From the NCBI GenBank assembly GCA_024803745.1, contig JANJXV010000037.1:6411501-6475500 (forward strand): a stretch of DNA of 64,000 nucleotides. Reading direction: 5' to 3'. The stretch comes from Megascapheus bottae. Taxonomy: Eukaryota > Chordata > Mammalia > Rodentia > Geomyidae. The notes below the pieces were generated by a model. The model had not been told where the DNA came from. It did not search any database and saw nothing but the letters and a program-made list of their open reading frames with translations. The translations under genes and the position numbers were made by a program. This document shows, one piece after another, positions 10,841-22,815 of the stretch (the first letter of the stretch is position 1; each line of letters starts with the position of its first letter).

Positions 10841-10900
10841 TTCAAACTTTACTCAGCAGCAGAATCACATAAAGATATTCTTATAAATGCAAAACACAGG
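10841..10900 (+). mobile_element. MER5A-like hAT transposon, left piece
   Basis: 'caaactttactcagcagcag' plus 'aatcacataaagatattctt' resembles the start of MER5A after its terminal inverted repeat. The element is cut by the SINE that starts at 10901. Confidence 0.6.
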
Positions 10901-11099
10901 GCTGGATATGATTGCAAATGCCTGTCATTCCAGCTAGTTGAATTCAAACATGAGAGGGTCAAGGTTCGAGGCCAGCCTTGGCACAGTTAATGTACTCCAG
11001 AACACTGGGATGGTAACTCAAGTAGCAGATCTAGGAAGGGCGAGGCTCTGAGTTAATTCCTCAGTGCTGCCCCTCTTCTCCACCAAAAAAAAAAAAAAA
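10901..11099 (+). mobile_element. Old B1-plus-ID SINE inserted in a MER5A-like element
   Basis: 'gctggatatgattgcaaatg', 'cctgtcattccagctagttg' and 'ttcgaggccagccttggcac' are a worn B1 monomer. 'atggtaactcaagtagcaga' with 'gagttaattcctcagtgctg' is a tRNA-like second unit. It ends in a 13-15 base A run directly before 'atgcagacctctgggcc'. Confidence 0.75.
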
Positions 11100-11255
11100 T
11101 GCAGACCTCTGGGCCCACAGTTGTAGATTATGAATTTGGAAGAGTTTGGCAGGGCTTGAGAAACTATTTCTAGCACATTCTAGATGATATTGATGATTCT
11201 AACAAAGGAGCACATTTTCAGGGACACTAGTTCAAACCAAGCCTGGTTTCAAACT
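11100..11255 (+). mobile_element. MER5A-like hAT transposon, right piece
   Basis: 'gcagacctctgggcccacag' and 'ttctagatgatattgatgat' match the interior of MER5A ('ggccccacccccagagattc', then 'caggtgattctgatg'). 'gggacactagttcaaacc' near the end occupies the place of the closing inverted repeat. It resumes where the piece at 10841 stops. Confidence 0.6.
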
Positions 11256-12721
11256 AGGATCTGTCATTTCATCAAGAATAGGAACTGTCAGTGTTAGCCT
11301 GATATAAATTAATACTTTAATTGGCCACATAGGCCAAAATTTACAGTCAGTTCTGTTTCAGGGAACAGCCATAGCCAGAAAATGATAGATATATTTGTCA
11401 ATACTACTCACACATTCCAGACCATGGAAACTTGTCTCACAGATGCTAGACTTCCTGGTTTTGCTTTTCCTTTGCGCTTGGATAATATGAAGGTAGTTAC
11501 TTGTAAATACCAAGCATTGTACATAATGTCACCAATCTATCCAATGCAAAAAGTATATTGAAGGGAATGTACTGACATATTGTCTGACATTGTCATGATG
11601 CATGAGTGGCAGAAAATAGATACCCAGTGAGTAGTCAGATTTCCATCTGGCAAGAAGATGGTTGTAATGAGCACCAATGTAAAACTGACAAATAGTCATA
11701 GAAACTAAAGTCTGTGGGAAAATTAGCTCTCCTCATTTCACATCTGCACCACAGGAGAAGCTAGTCATGGTCTCCAGACAGAGAGATCTTTCTGGGTTCC
11801 CAACCACGTGCGAAGCCATGTTCTCTTAAGCTAAAAGAAATGGAAAGAAAAGAAAAGAAAAAGGGGGAAAATGCATGGAAAAAAATAGAATCAGTCTGTT
11901 ACAGAGCTTTAAACAAATGTGGATCTGGGAAACAAGCTGTCACACACAAATTGGCCCAGAGAATACAGAAAGTCAATGTGAAATAAAAGCTGCCTTTCCC
12001 AACAAAATAAAGCAAGAAATTAACTCTTCCCATTCTTGCTGTAGCATACAAGCCATTTAAACCCAGGAATACAGGGTGTCAGGGAATGGAACAGTGCTTT
12101 AAATACATAGCCTGTTCTCTCTTACAGCATGGGTAAGTGGGTGAGAAATAGACACACAGCTGGCAAGGAAAAACCACTTGGCTTTCTTAAAATATATTTT
12201 CTATATGAGCATTTATATCAATGCATGTATATAAACACACAAATATACATGTACATGCATCATATATGTATGTAGCTCCACATTATGTAAATGATGGACA
12301 TGCATGTATATTGGCCCATTAAGTAAGAAGAAATGGTTTTGTTGAGACTCAGGTTTCTCAAATTATATATTTTTGCTTAGTCTAAGGAGAAACAACATAG
12401 AAATAGAAAAGCATCTTAGAATTTCAATAATATTTGGAATACACAAATACGATATACAAATGTAGCAATTCAAATTTCCCATATGTTTAAGTTTTCTATT
12501 ATATCGCTGTTGAATTATAGATAAATGGTATTAAGTACAAGAAGTAACTGAATATTTGTAAAAGTCCTCAGATGATTCTTCTAAAAAGACTAGTATATTG
12601 ATATATTCCACTAATTAATGCTGTCAGAATAGTGCTCTGAAATGGATACAAATCAGGTACAAGTTGAGCTACAATGCTACAGACAGAATTTCCAGTCTTA
12701 AATGCTAGTAAAAGTGCTCTA
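11256..12721. other. No recognisable gene; AT alternating tract inside
   Basis: Unclassified. The subregion 12190-12310 is rich in alternating TATA, CATGTA and ATGCAT words, including 'gcatgtatataaacacacaa'. A 61-codon frame at 11875-12060 has no support. Confidence 0.5.
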
Positions 12722-12972
12722 GGGGCAGGCATGGTAGCTCATGCTCATAATCCTAAATCCTTAGGAGGCTGAGATCTGAGGATCACAGTTCAAAGCCAGC
12801 CTAGACACTAAAGTCTGTGAGACACTTATCTCCAATTACCCACCAAAAAACCAGAAGTGGCACTGGAACTCAGGGGATAGGACAGTAGCCTTGAGCTGAA
12901 GAGCTCAGGGACAGGACCCAGACCCAGAGTCCAAGCCCCAGGACAGAGAATGAAAAAAAAAAGAAGAAAAAA
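12722..12972 (+). mobile_element. B1-type dimeric SINE, best full-length copy
   Basis: Left monomer: 'ggcatggtagctcatgctca', 'ggaggctgagatctgaggat', 'cacagttcaaagccagccta'. Linker: 'gtctgtgagacacttatctc'. Right monomer: 'accagaagtggcactggaac', 'agccttgagctgaagagctc', 'cccagacccagagtccaagc'. It ends in an A/G-rich tail at about 12953-12972. This copy shows the family structure most clearly. Confidence 0.92.
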
Positions 12973-13519
12973 TTCTGTAAGTAAGAAAAACATAATGTGC
13001 TGCTTGTTAGCATCATAATATCAACCTCTTTGTAAAAGTAAAGGTGATCTGAAAATTAATTTGGATCCTTGTGTGTGTGAACAGTAACAGCCTAGACAAT
13101 GTCCTCTATAATGACAAGTCACAAAGTCTCAGGAGGAGCAGTCAGTCCTCCTGGTAGCACAATGATTTGGTATTCAGGGGTTCACAGGGAAGGAAACTCC
13201 ACTGACACAAGCATTTCTATGCACATTAAAGCCATAGATAAAACACAAAGAAGATCACATGCTTATTCTTAAACCTCCTCTCCAGAAGGGACATAAATTA
13301 CTTCTCACAGCTTCACTGAGCGGAATATTGAAAACTTTATACCTACTCTTAAACAGCCATGAAGATCTTGTAGATTTGCATATAAGCCCTCTATGTGTTT
13401 TTATGTAGATTGGAGTCCTACTTCCACATACAAAAGCAAACATGGATATGGATTGCATTGTCCAACTATTTAAAGATAATAAACAAATACATATATTTAT
13501 ATGTACTACAGGTGAGGGC
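12973..13519. other. No recognisable feature
   Basis: Unclassified AT-rich DNA. The reading frames at 13255-13458 (minus) and 13395-13673 (plus) overlap each other and show no domain. Confidence 0.5.
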
Positions 13520-13960
13520 TAGGACAATATGGAAAGCAGTGCCAATGATTGCCATTCCTTGCTTGGACCATTGCAATAATCTCAAATGTTCCCATACCTC
13601 TGCCTTGAATGCAGTCATAAGATACTTAGCATGCTTTCTTTTCTTGGTTAACATAACTCTAATGGCCACATAGATCTCCTGCTCCCTCTCTCCTGCCATC
13701 ATGGCTTGCAAAGTGATACATGACATAAGCTCTGACCTAGGACTATGACCACATCATTCCATCTATTGCTTGGCTATCACAAACTTCCCCTGCTGCCCCT
13801 CACTTTGTGGTCTTCTTTGTGTTCATTTTGCCCATGTTCTTCCCTGTATATCATCTTACCAGACTGTCCACTGCTCATTCATTGAGTGACAGATTTTCAC
13901 TCTCCCTCAAACTTCTCACATACAACTGGTTCCTTCCTAGCAACTAACCAGATTTCAACT
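13520..13960 (+). mobile_element. L2-like fragment
   Basis: 'tggcttgcaaagtgatacat', 'gaccacatcattccatctat' and later 'ctcattcattgagtgacaga' follow the spacing of the L2 3' region ('catggcctacaaggcc', 'ctgcctacctctcc'). Strongly diverged and without an intact ORF. Confidence 0.4.
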
Positions 13961-13984
13961 ATAAATTTATAATTATGTAATTGC

Positions 13985-13985
<1 letters not shown>

Positions 13986-14019
<34 letters not shown>
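13986..14019. repeat. (TG)n microsatellite
   Basis: Seventeen perfect TG units. Confidence 0.97.
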
Positions 14020-15508
<1,489 letters not shown>

Positions 15509-15659
15509 GCAAAGTTAGAGAGTTACATTATCAAAAACACCATTCACATTAAAAGAAAGGCACAAGAATGAAACATGAGAAGCCACTTGCTTCCTTGATA
15601 AATGATAGAACTCATTCAGCTTGGCAAAAAGGATAACTTTTAAAATATAAAAAGATGTA

Positions 15660-15842
15660 GGGCCAGGAGTTTGGCCTAGTGGTAGTGTCTAGCATGCACG
15701 AAGACCTGGGTTTGATTCCTCGGTACCACATACATAGATAAAGCTGGAAGTGGTGCTGTGGCTTAAATGGTAGAGCTCTAGCCTGAGAAAGTCCAAGGAC
15801 AGAGCACAGGCCCTGAGTCCAAGCCCTAGGACTGGCAAAAAC
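15660..15842 (+). mobile_element. ID-type dimeric SINE (older subfamily)
   Basis: 'caggagtttggcctagtggt', 'gcacgaagacctgggtttga' and 'ttcctcggtaccacatacat' give the left monomer. The right reads 'gctgtggcttaaatggtaga' and 'ccctgagtccaagccctagg'. The left monomer has lost the segment between the A box and 'tctagcatgc'. Flanks share 'atgta' but no clean TSD. Confidence 0.9.
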
Positions 15843-16639
15843 AATGTAATGGATAGCCCCAAGAGGCACCAAAGAGGCTAAGCATTCAGAGATGGTCTAT
15901 GTATTGAAATTCTATTTTAATTAGGTCATTGCACCAGCAATAACTAAGACCTTTAGAAGAAAGAGAAACTAGATTTCTTTTTTTCTTCAACAAGGAAAGG
16001 ATCAAGTCATAGCTGAACCTAAAATATTTATGACCAACAGAAAGGGCCGCTTGCACAGCGAAGAGAAGTTTCATCAGCATGGCTATACATCTCACTCTAC
16101 CCACAGTTCTGCTTCTTCTTGCCGTCCTTTACAAGGCAATATCAATCTTTTATCATCACTTACTTCTAATGACCTGCTCACAGAGCAGATGTGCATCTAC
16201 TTGGGGATCTATATCATTTCCCACAATAAGCAATCCCAGAGGAAGTATTACTGGGGAGCCAGAGCCAGAATGCTACCCTCAGAAGATAACTTCCTGTAAC
16301 TCTGTGGGCCAACAGCTTCCTGTGTAATTAACCCGTGTAGCTGAAGTTCATTGCAGTCACGCTGTACTGAATACCTGCCACTTTCACCAACTCCTTCTTT
16401 TCTCTATGATATTCACTCCTCCACACGTGCTTATTCACACGAAAACACATACACGCACTGCCTAAATATGTATTTCAATTGATTCTCGTTATCTAAATGA
16501 AAGTTTCATGAAACTGAAGTCTTGGTACACTGATCTGTCTTCAGTGTCTTCAACAGTGTGTCTCACTTATTATATGTATTGTAGGTAACTACCTAATGAA
16601 AAATATATTTCCTTCATGTTGCAGCCTTTTAGTATGGCT
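15843..16639. other. No recognisable gene
   Basis: Two overlapping frames (89 and 82 codons, 16030-16327) read different phases of the same bases. The second begins with a hydrophobic run (MAIHLTLPTVLLLLAVLYKA) that looks superficially like a signal or anchor segment, but there is no known domain after it. Confidence 0.45.
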
Positions 16640-16935
16640 GAATCCAAAAGATTGGTATACTGTATAAACATTTATTTGTTTATTTCCATCGGCGAAGGGA
16701 AAGGAAAACACAAGATGATGAGACAAAGGACAAGGGTGAACAAATGTAACAGTGACATTCACAGGACAATATGTTGGAAATTAACTTTACAACTTGGGAG
16801 GGGTTAGGGGAGAGAAAGTGAGAGAAAGTCATGGGAAGGGATAACAATGTTCAAGAAGAAATGTACTCACTACCTTATGAAGGTAACTGTCACCCCTCTA
16901 GACATCACCCTGACAATACTAAAGAAAAGATTGAG
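16640..16935 (+). mobile_element. L1 3' end, 'PuGTAACTGT' subfamily
   Basis: 'gatgatgagacaaaggacaa', 'caatatgttggaaattaact', 'gggataacaatgttcaagaa' and 'ccttatgaaggtaactgtca' match the 3' UTR of the L1 at 43691-44167. Only 3' UTR is present, so this is a 5'-truncated insertion. Confidence 0.8.
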
Positions 16936-17379
16936 TAACAGGACTAAGTTAAATCGCCTAAATAACCTCCACTCTACTCCCAGTCAGAAAGAACAAAAAT
17001 GTGATAGTTCAATGAGTATCACGCATATTATAAAAATGCATTTGATACCATAACATCTGGTTAGTTTAAAGGATTAGAGGTTAGACTTGCTGAAATTCCA
17101 AACACATACAGTTGTTGCTTAAGTATCTAACCATGTACAAATTTGTGGGCACAAGGATTTTGCTAGATCATCTTTCAAGTGATGAAGATATACATTTTGA
17201 AAACTATACCTATATAAGTGAGTCATTCATACAAATGATAGAAATTGTCACCCACCTGCCACACAATCTTCACTAAGAGCCCTCAATACACACCCAGGAT
17301 CTATGCATTCTCCAAAGTTTGGAGCATGGTTGATTCCTTTTTCCAAGAAGAAAATGGAGTTTTTGATTCCTTCATATTC
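16936..17379. other. No recognisable feature
   Basis: Unclassified sequence between two L1 3' ends of opposite orientation. Confidence 0.5.
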
Positions 17380-17850
17380 TTTGTTTGCTTTTTAAAATTT
17401 TTATTGTAAAGATGATGTACAGAGTGGTTACAGTTACATAAGCCAGTAGTGAGGACATTTCTTTTTGAGCAGTGTCACCCCTCCTTCATTTTCTCCCAGT
17501 TTTTCCCCTCCTGACTTCTATCTCCCACAACTTGTACAGTTCATGTCCAACATAGTTTCTAGTGAGTGTCACTGCTGAACTGTTTCACCCTTTGTCACAC
17601 ATTTCTGTGATTGTCCCTTTCCCTCCCCAAATCAGATAAACTTATATACTAGACAAAGGGTAGAGAAATAAAAGCAGCAACAAAAGGCAATATGCCAAAG
17701 GAAAATGGAAAAAAAAGAATGGAAAACATACAATAAAAAATCTTCTTGGTTCCATTTCTTAGAGTTCATGTAGGTAAGCATCATTTTATATGATCATATA
17801 TACGTAGCTTTTGAGCCCTTGTGATCCTAAGAATATCCTCCTTTTTGCTC
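17380..17850 (-). mobile_element. L1 3' end, minus strand
   Basis: It starts with the reverse complement of an L1 tail ('tttttattgtaaagatgatg', 'tggttacagttacataagcc'). It passes 'cctccccaaatcagataaac' and reaches 'catgtaggtaagcatcattt' near 17766, the reverse of the L1 3' UTR segment that reads 'aaaagatgatgctaagtgaa' at 43739. It therefore covers roughly the last 470 bp of an L1. Confidence 0.8.
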
Positions 17851-17964
17851 ACAGAGTGCTGTTTTGTTCTTCACTTACTTTGAATAAATAAGAAAGAAAC
17901 ACTACTTCACCTTAAAACAGGAGATTACTAGCATGGGATATTTATTCAAAGGAGGAACAAGGAA

Positions 17965-18155
17965 TTAGAGTTTAGATTCAGAAAACCAGGACTTGAACCT
18001 TAACTTCCTTATTACACATGTAAACAAAAATCAATAACGTTTTCTCAAGGAACCTGTTTTCTCTTTGGTAAAATGGAGATAACAAAAACTCTGCCCTCCA
18101 TAGGTCCTCGAAAGAATAGGAGCCATAGACATTAAGGAGCTTGAAAATGGTGAAG
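17965..18155 (+). mobile_element. MIR fragment
   Basis: 'agtttagattcagaaaacca', 'ggacttgaaccttaacttcc' and 'ctctttggtaaaatggagat' keep the MIR order. Well away from the neighbouring L1 pieces. Confidence 0.65.
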
Positions 18156-18277
18156 CTTTCTTTTTCTTTTAAGTTTACTTTTGTATTTAATAGAATGAAC
18201 ATTGCAATAATATAACTGCATTGATGCTCACATAGAGACCGAATTGAAATCTAGGCTTTGGGGCTGTTTTGTTTTCT

Positions 18278-18560
18278 TTTTTATGCACTTTTATTGTAAT
18301 TTTTAGGTAACTTTTATTGTAAAATGTGATGTGGAGAGGTGTTCCAGGTATATAAGTATGACAGAGAGTACAGTTCCTTTGGAACAAAGTCAGTCCTTCC
18401 TTTGCTATCTTTCAGGTGATCCATCCTAACCCTGTCCACAAGTTATATAGTCTTCAGCACAGCGTCCAAGGAGTAACCCCTCCACATCTTTACACCCTTT
18501 GTCCCACCATTTTTATTAGATGTAAACTATTTTTGTCTGCTGACCAGGAAGTTAGCTTTT
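18278..18560 (-). mobile_element. L1 3' end, minus strand, diverged
   Basis: Two successive 'acttttattgtaa' starts lead into 'atgtggagaggtgttccagg' and 'catcctaaccctgtccacaa', parallel to the start of the L1 piece at 17380. The doubled start may be a small tandem duplication of the tail end. Confidence 0.6.
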
Positions 18561-19079
18561 GTGTTAAGAATACCCTCCTTTTACCCTTCTATCTATTTTT
18601 GTCTTCCAAAAGAGTCTCCTGTGCACACTTATACATTGATATAGTCTGATTTTTACTGATTAATTCTGATTTTTTGATGAATGGCTACTTTAGAAGAATT
18701 TCCCCCAACATAGCTTCATAGGCACTTGGAGAGATGTCAATTTTTATTCCCTTCTCCTTTCTACATGTATCAATTGAATAATCTTAGAATCATTGCATTG
18801 TTTAAAAAAATTCCAGGAAATAGGAATGTATATTCAGTTACTTATAGATGTGTTAAGCATTTACAATGGATGCCATCATCAGAGATGTGAAGACAGAATC
18901 TAAACTAGGATAGAGGACAAAATAACAAAGAAAGGAAGAGATGAAGGAAATATGATCAGATGTCCAGCACGACCACAGAGAGGTCAATGACTGAGGACAC
19001 ATCTGTCTCAATCACAGTGCATTTACAGTACTTAGAAAAATCTCCAAAGTTCTGTTCTTAAGGGATTTCTCTTGTCATT
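18561..19079. other. No recognisable feature
   Basis: Possibly more diverged L1 at its left end. Nothing I can support beyond that. Confidence 0.45.
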
Positions 19080-19180
19080 AATGTCACAAAGATTCTATGG
19101 TATTATTGTATAACTCAGGTGCTTTAGTGAGGAAACTGACATCAAAGATGCAAGGCAGTCACCCCCCCACCCCAATCACA
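19080..19180 (-). mobile_element. MIR fragment
   Basis: 'tggtattattgtataactca' followed by 'gtgaggaaactgacatcaaa' and 'gatgcaaggcagtc' is the reverse-strand pattern of MIR ('aggaaactgaggcacagaga'). Confidence 0.5.
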
Positions 19181-19589
19181 CACTCACCCAACTCATCACA
19201 GAGGGCCTTTCCAATCCACTGAGAAGTTGAGTCAATAGTTCTGCACTTCTGCAGCAGAAGTGAGCTTAAGATTATTTACCCTGCTCTTAGCTGAGATTTT
19301 TCTGCCATCCCATTACATATAAGCATTTTTATCATGCTCTGAATATGTACATTTCTAAAGATGTAATATTTAGAATCCCAAACAATGACGATGGGATAGC
19401 TTCACTTTACTCTCTACCACCAACATTCTTCACTTATTTAATTACTATTTATAATTTATATGAAGTAAGGAGTATCATGATAACATTTACATACCTGCAT
19501 GTAAAGAACTTTCATCATATTCCACTTCTATTGCCTGTCTTATTGCCTTACTCCATCCAGCACCAATATTTTAATGAAATTTCATTGTT

Positions 19590-19723
19590 ATTGTTACTAA
19601 TGTGGTTAAATGAGGAGTTAGTTGTAAGAGTCAGATAAAGAGTGTATTTCTTTTTGAACCGTGTCATCCCTTCCCTCGCTCTCTCCTGCTTTTCCCTCAC
19701 ATATCCACTCAAACTAGTGTCTA
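19590..19723 (-). mobile_element. L1 3' UTR remnant, minus strand
   Basis: 'tgtatttctttttgaaccgt', 'gtcatcccttccctcgctct' and 'cctgcttttccctcac' line up with 'catttctttttgagcagtgt' onward in the L1 at 17380. It is cut at its right side by the SINE insertion at 19724. Confidence 0.6.
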
Positions 19724-19946
19724 GACAGCATCAATATTTTTTTTCCAGTCATAGGGCTTGACTCAGGGCCTGAGCACTGTCCTAGAGCTTTCTCAAGTCT
19801 GGCATTTTACCACCTGGACATCAGCACCATGTCTGGCTTTTTCTGTGTATGTGGTATCAAGGAATCGAACCCAGGGCTTTATGCATGCTAGCTAGGCAGG
19901 CACTCTACCACTAGGTCACTCTCCCAGCTTGACAACAACAATATTT
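19724..19946 (-). mobile_element. ID-type dimeric SINE with TSD
   Basis: The body is about 19740-19930. Minus-strand landmarks are 'agtggtagagtgcctgccta', 'gggttcgattccttgatacc' and 'gccctgagtcaagccctatg'. Flanks 19724-19739 (gacagcatcaatattt) and 19931-19946 (gacaacaacaatattt) form a 16 bp TSD with two mismatches. Confidence 0.92.
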
Positions 19947-21044
19947 AAAAATAAATAATGACAGGTGAAGCTTTTACAAACAACTCTGCAGCCTTTAAAA
20001 ATAGAGGGGTTAATATTTGGCTTAACCAGAGTCACAGAGGAAGCAGCAGGTACCAACAATATTTATTTTAAGCAACCTGCATTACCATCCTCCCTCCTTA
20101 CCCCTGCATGATTTGAATAGGAGCAACATTTCTGTTGCATCAGCACTATTCATGCAAAGAGTAGTTGACTGATCCAGAGATAGACATACATATTTTTGCA
20201 CATTTGGGACTGAGAGCACGAACTGCTGAATCATCTATTGGGTGGCTAGAACAATAATACATAAACTTGGGAACTTAATAGTGGCCATATTTAGTATGAA
20301 AATGCAAAATAAAAAATTGTTCTATGGTGACAGATTGGCATGAAGGAGAATTATTAGGAAAATAAATATTTTGGAAAAGAGATGCTAATTGGAACATTGC
20401 ACCCTAAAAAAAGAAATGACTGAAATAAGATGGAAAAAAATGAAATAAAGACAGAGAATTAGACTCAGAAGAAGAGGAAATGGTTTGAGAGAAATAAAAA
20501 TAAAGAACTATGACTTAACATCATACACATTGCTGAAGAATATTGAAAGAGGATATGAAAAACAAATAATAAATGCATATGTCCATTCCTGATTACATCT
20601 CTGTCATCAATGATTTATGTATAATAGGAAGTTATTCTATCCTCATACAAGTCATCAGGACCTATGAGTAAATGAAAAATTTTGTTTTAAATCTGGCCAC
20701 TTCTTAATTTACTGAAAGGTTATAGCCTCAATCAACATTTCCCTGCAGTGACAACTCTAATCAAGGCAAATGGTTTTAAGCTTGTATATTATTACCTGAC
20801 AATGAACTGTGAAAGGATAATGTTTCAGGAGTCTGTTGTCCATTTATTTGTGATAGCAGATATTGTAATCTTTTAGCCAAAACAGGAAAGAATAATGCTG
20901 CACTTATCTACACTTACCTGACTATTTATTCTAAACAGATATCACAAACCTATGCATTTTATGCCATGAAAGCATACCATCTCTTACTTTGCATGTTACC
21001 TTATTTTATATCTTTCATTATCTACTAATCCATTCTGAAATTAT
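19947..21044. other. 1.1 kb with no recognisable gene or repeat
   Basis: AT-rich. No frames above 60 codons. A purine-rich patch runs from about 20405 to 20520. Confidence 0.55.
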
Positions 21045-21268
21045 AAAAAAAATCAAACAACTGGGCCGGGGAATTTGGCCTAGTGGTAGAGTGCTTGCCT
21101 ACCATGCACGAAGACCTGGGTTTGATTCCTCAGTACTACATACATAGAAAAAAGCAGAAATGGTGCTGAGGGTCAAGTCGTAGAGCTCTAGCCTTGAAAA
21201 AAAAGAACCCAAGAACAGTGTTCAGGACCTAAGTCCATGCCCAGGACTGGCCAAAAAAAATCAAACAA
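21045..21268 (+). mobile_element. ID-type dimeric SINE with perfect TSD
   Basis: Body 21061-21252: 'aatttggcctagtggtagag', 'cctgggtttgattcctcagt', 'gctgagggtcaagtcgtaga', 'taagtccatgcccaggactg'. Left flank 21045-21060 and right flank 21253-21268 are both aaaaaaaatcaaacaa (16 bp, identical). Confidence 0.95.
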
Positions 21269-21452
21269 TTAATATTAAAACACAAAAGCTGTAAGTCACA
21301 AGTAAGAGTTACCAACAGCAGTCCATTTGTTTAGCAGCAATTAGACTGTGCAGTAAATAAATAACACTGTAACCATTGACATTGTCTGTTGTTTGTCTGA
21401 TGCACTATCTAATGAAGAGGTTAACATGTTGAGATTGCCCTCTGTTCATTTT

Positions 21453-21660
21453 ATTGTGTTGGTCTTGGGGCTTGAATTCAGGGAGTAGGTGTTGTCCCTA
21501 AGTTTTATTGCTCAAGGGTAGCCCTCTACCACTTGAGCCACAGCTCCACTTCCAGGTAATGGGAGATTAATTGGAGATAAGAGTCTCATGGACTACTTTA
21601 TCCAGCCTAGCTGTGAACCATAATCTTAGCCTCCTGAGTGGCTAGGATTATAGAGTACCC
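21453..21660 (-). mobile_element. B1-type dimeric SINE
   Basis: The plus strand shows 'ggtcttggggcttgaattca', 'ctctaccacttgagccacag', 'ttggagataagagtctcatg' and 'agcctcctgagtggctagga', the reverse complement of the full family. The start of the B1 monomer is missing. Confidence 0.88.
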
Positions 21661-22077
21661 CAGTTTTACTCACTATTCTTAAACAAGTTTTATTTTAAAG
21701 TTATAGTGAAACATGTTTATTAATAAAACTTCACTTTGAGGCATTAGTTTATTTCCCCAGGAATGTAGTTAGTGCTGCATTTCCAGTAGATGTTCCTTCA
21801 CTTCCAGCTCTGGGCTCCTAACCAGCTTCTAACATTCATAAAAGCACCAGAAAAGGGCCTGGAATTCACCTCTCTATTCCTAGGAAATAATGGGCAACTT
21901 GTCATACAAAGGATTGAGGACATTCAAAAATGAGTCTCATGAGCCTGCTAATCTACATGAAATTATTCTAGGGACCAATATGACACACACAAAGCCCATC
22001 TTAAACTCTCTCTCACTTCAATGCCTCCTATGTATCATAAAAATCAACCTCAGCCTTCTTCTGAAAAGTAAGTGGTC
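21661..22077. other. No recognisable feature
   Basis: Unclassified. A 71-codon frame at 21890-22105 runs into the next SINE. Confidence 0.5.
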
Positions 22078-22290
22078 GTTGGGTGCCAGTGGCTCACGCT
22101 TGTAAGTAAGCTTGATACTTTGGGAGGTTAAGATCTGAGAATTCTCCTTCACTGTCAATCCTGAGCAAGAAAGGATAAGAGATGTAAACTGTGGCTCAAG
22201 TGGTACAGTGTCAGTCTGACGCAAAAAGACAATGGATAAGGCTTAGTTAGGTTCAGAGTTCAAGCTCAAGTGCTGACACAAAAATAAATA
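22078..22290 (+). mobile_element. Old B1-plus-tRNA-like SINE
   Basis: 'tgccagtggctcacgcttgt' and 'gggaggttaagatctgagaa' mark the left monomer. 'aaactgtggctcaagtggta' with 'gagttcaagctcaagtgctg' marks a tRNA-like second unit. The tail is short A-rich. Confidence 0.75.
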
Positions 22291-22385
22291 GTAAGTAAGC
22301 AAATAAAACTGGAGACTAATTTTTCATAACTGTCAAATCATGCATACCATAGTGATGACATTTTGATTTCCTTCCACATTTTACT

Positions 22386-22412
22386 GATATATATATACAT
22401 ATATATATAATT
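22386..22412. repeat. (TA)n short tract
   Basis: About 12 TA units with two CAT breaks. Confidence 0.85.
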
Positions 22413-22765
22413 TGTAGTGTTTATTTTTAACCAAGTGCTTCAAACTCATCAGAATCACAGATGAGTTTTTGGCACAGGTGGATTGGTAGGCAGATGGCAC
22501 AACCACAATGAAATGAAGGATGAAGAAGATAGTTTTATAGCTGGCCACCTGAATGCATTTGAAAACATCCACTATATGCTTCTTTTTCTGATTATTAATA
22601 GTAATAATAGCAATAATAATAAGCTATCAGCCACCAGTTGCTTTATAAATACAGATTCTGAAACTTCATGGGCTATTGTAAAAAAAAAATCTCCTGAGAA
22701 ATTTTTGCAGTTTTAGTAAAGCAATGTTTTCAGCTGTTGTAATTATTCTAATTACTTCAGAATGT

Positions 22766-22815
22766 TTTTTTTTCTTTCTCTCTCTCTCTCTTTCTCTCTC
22801 CTTCACCCTCTAGGG
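22766..22815. repeat. (TC)n / T-rich pyrimidine tract
   Basis: A T run, then TC units with two TTTC breaks, ending in 'ccttcaccctctagg'. It is followed by AG, so it superficially resembles a polypyrimidine tract plus acceptor site. No open exon follows. Confidence 0.8.

Noticed and set aside
16079..16327. Small secreted or membrane protein starting with a hydrophobic run
   Set aside because: A single short frame overlapped by another phase, no similar domain known to me, and no splice or promoter context.
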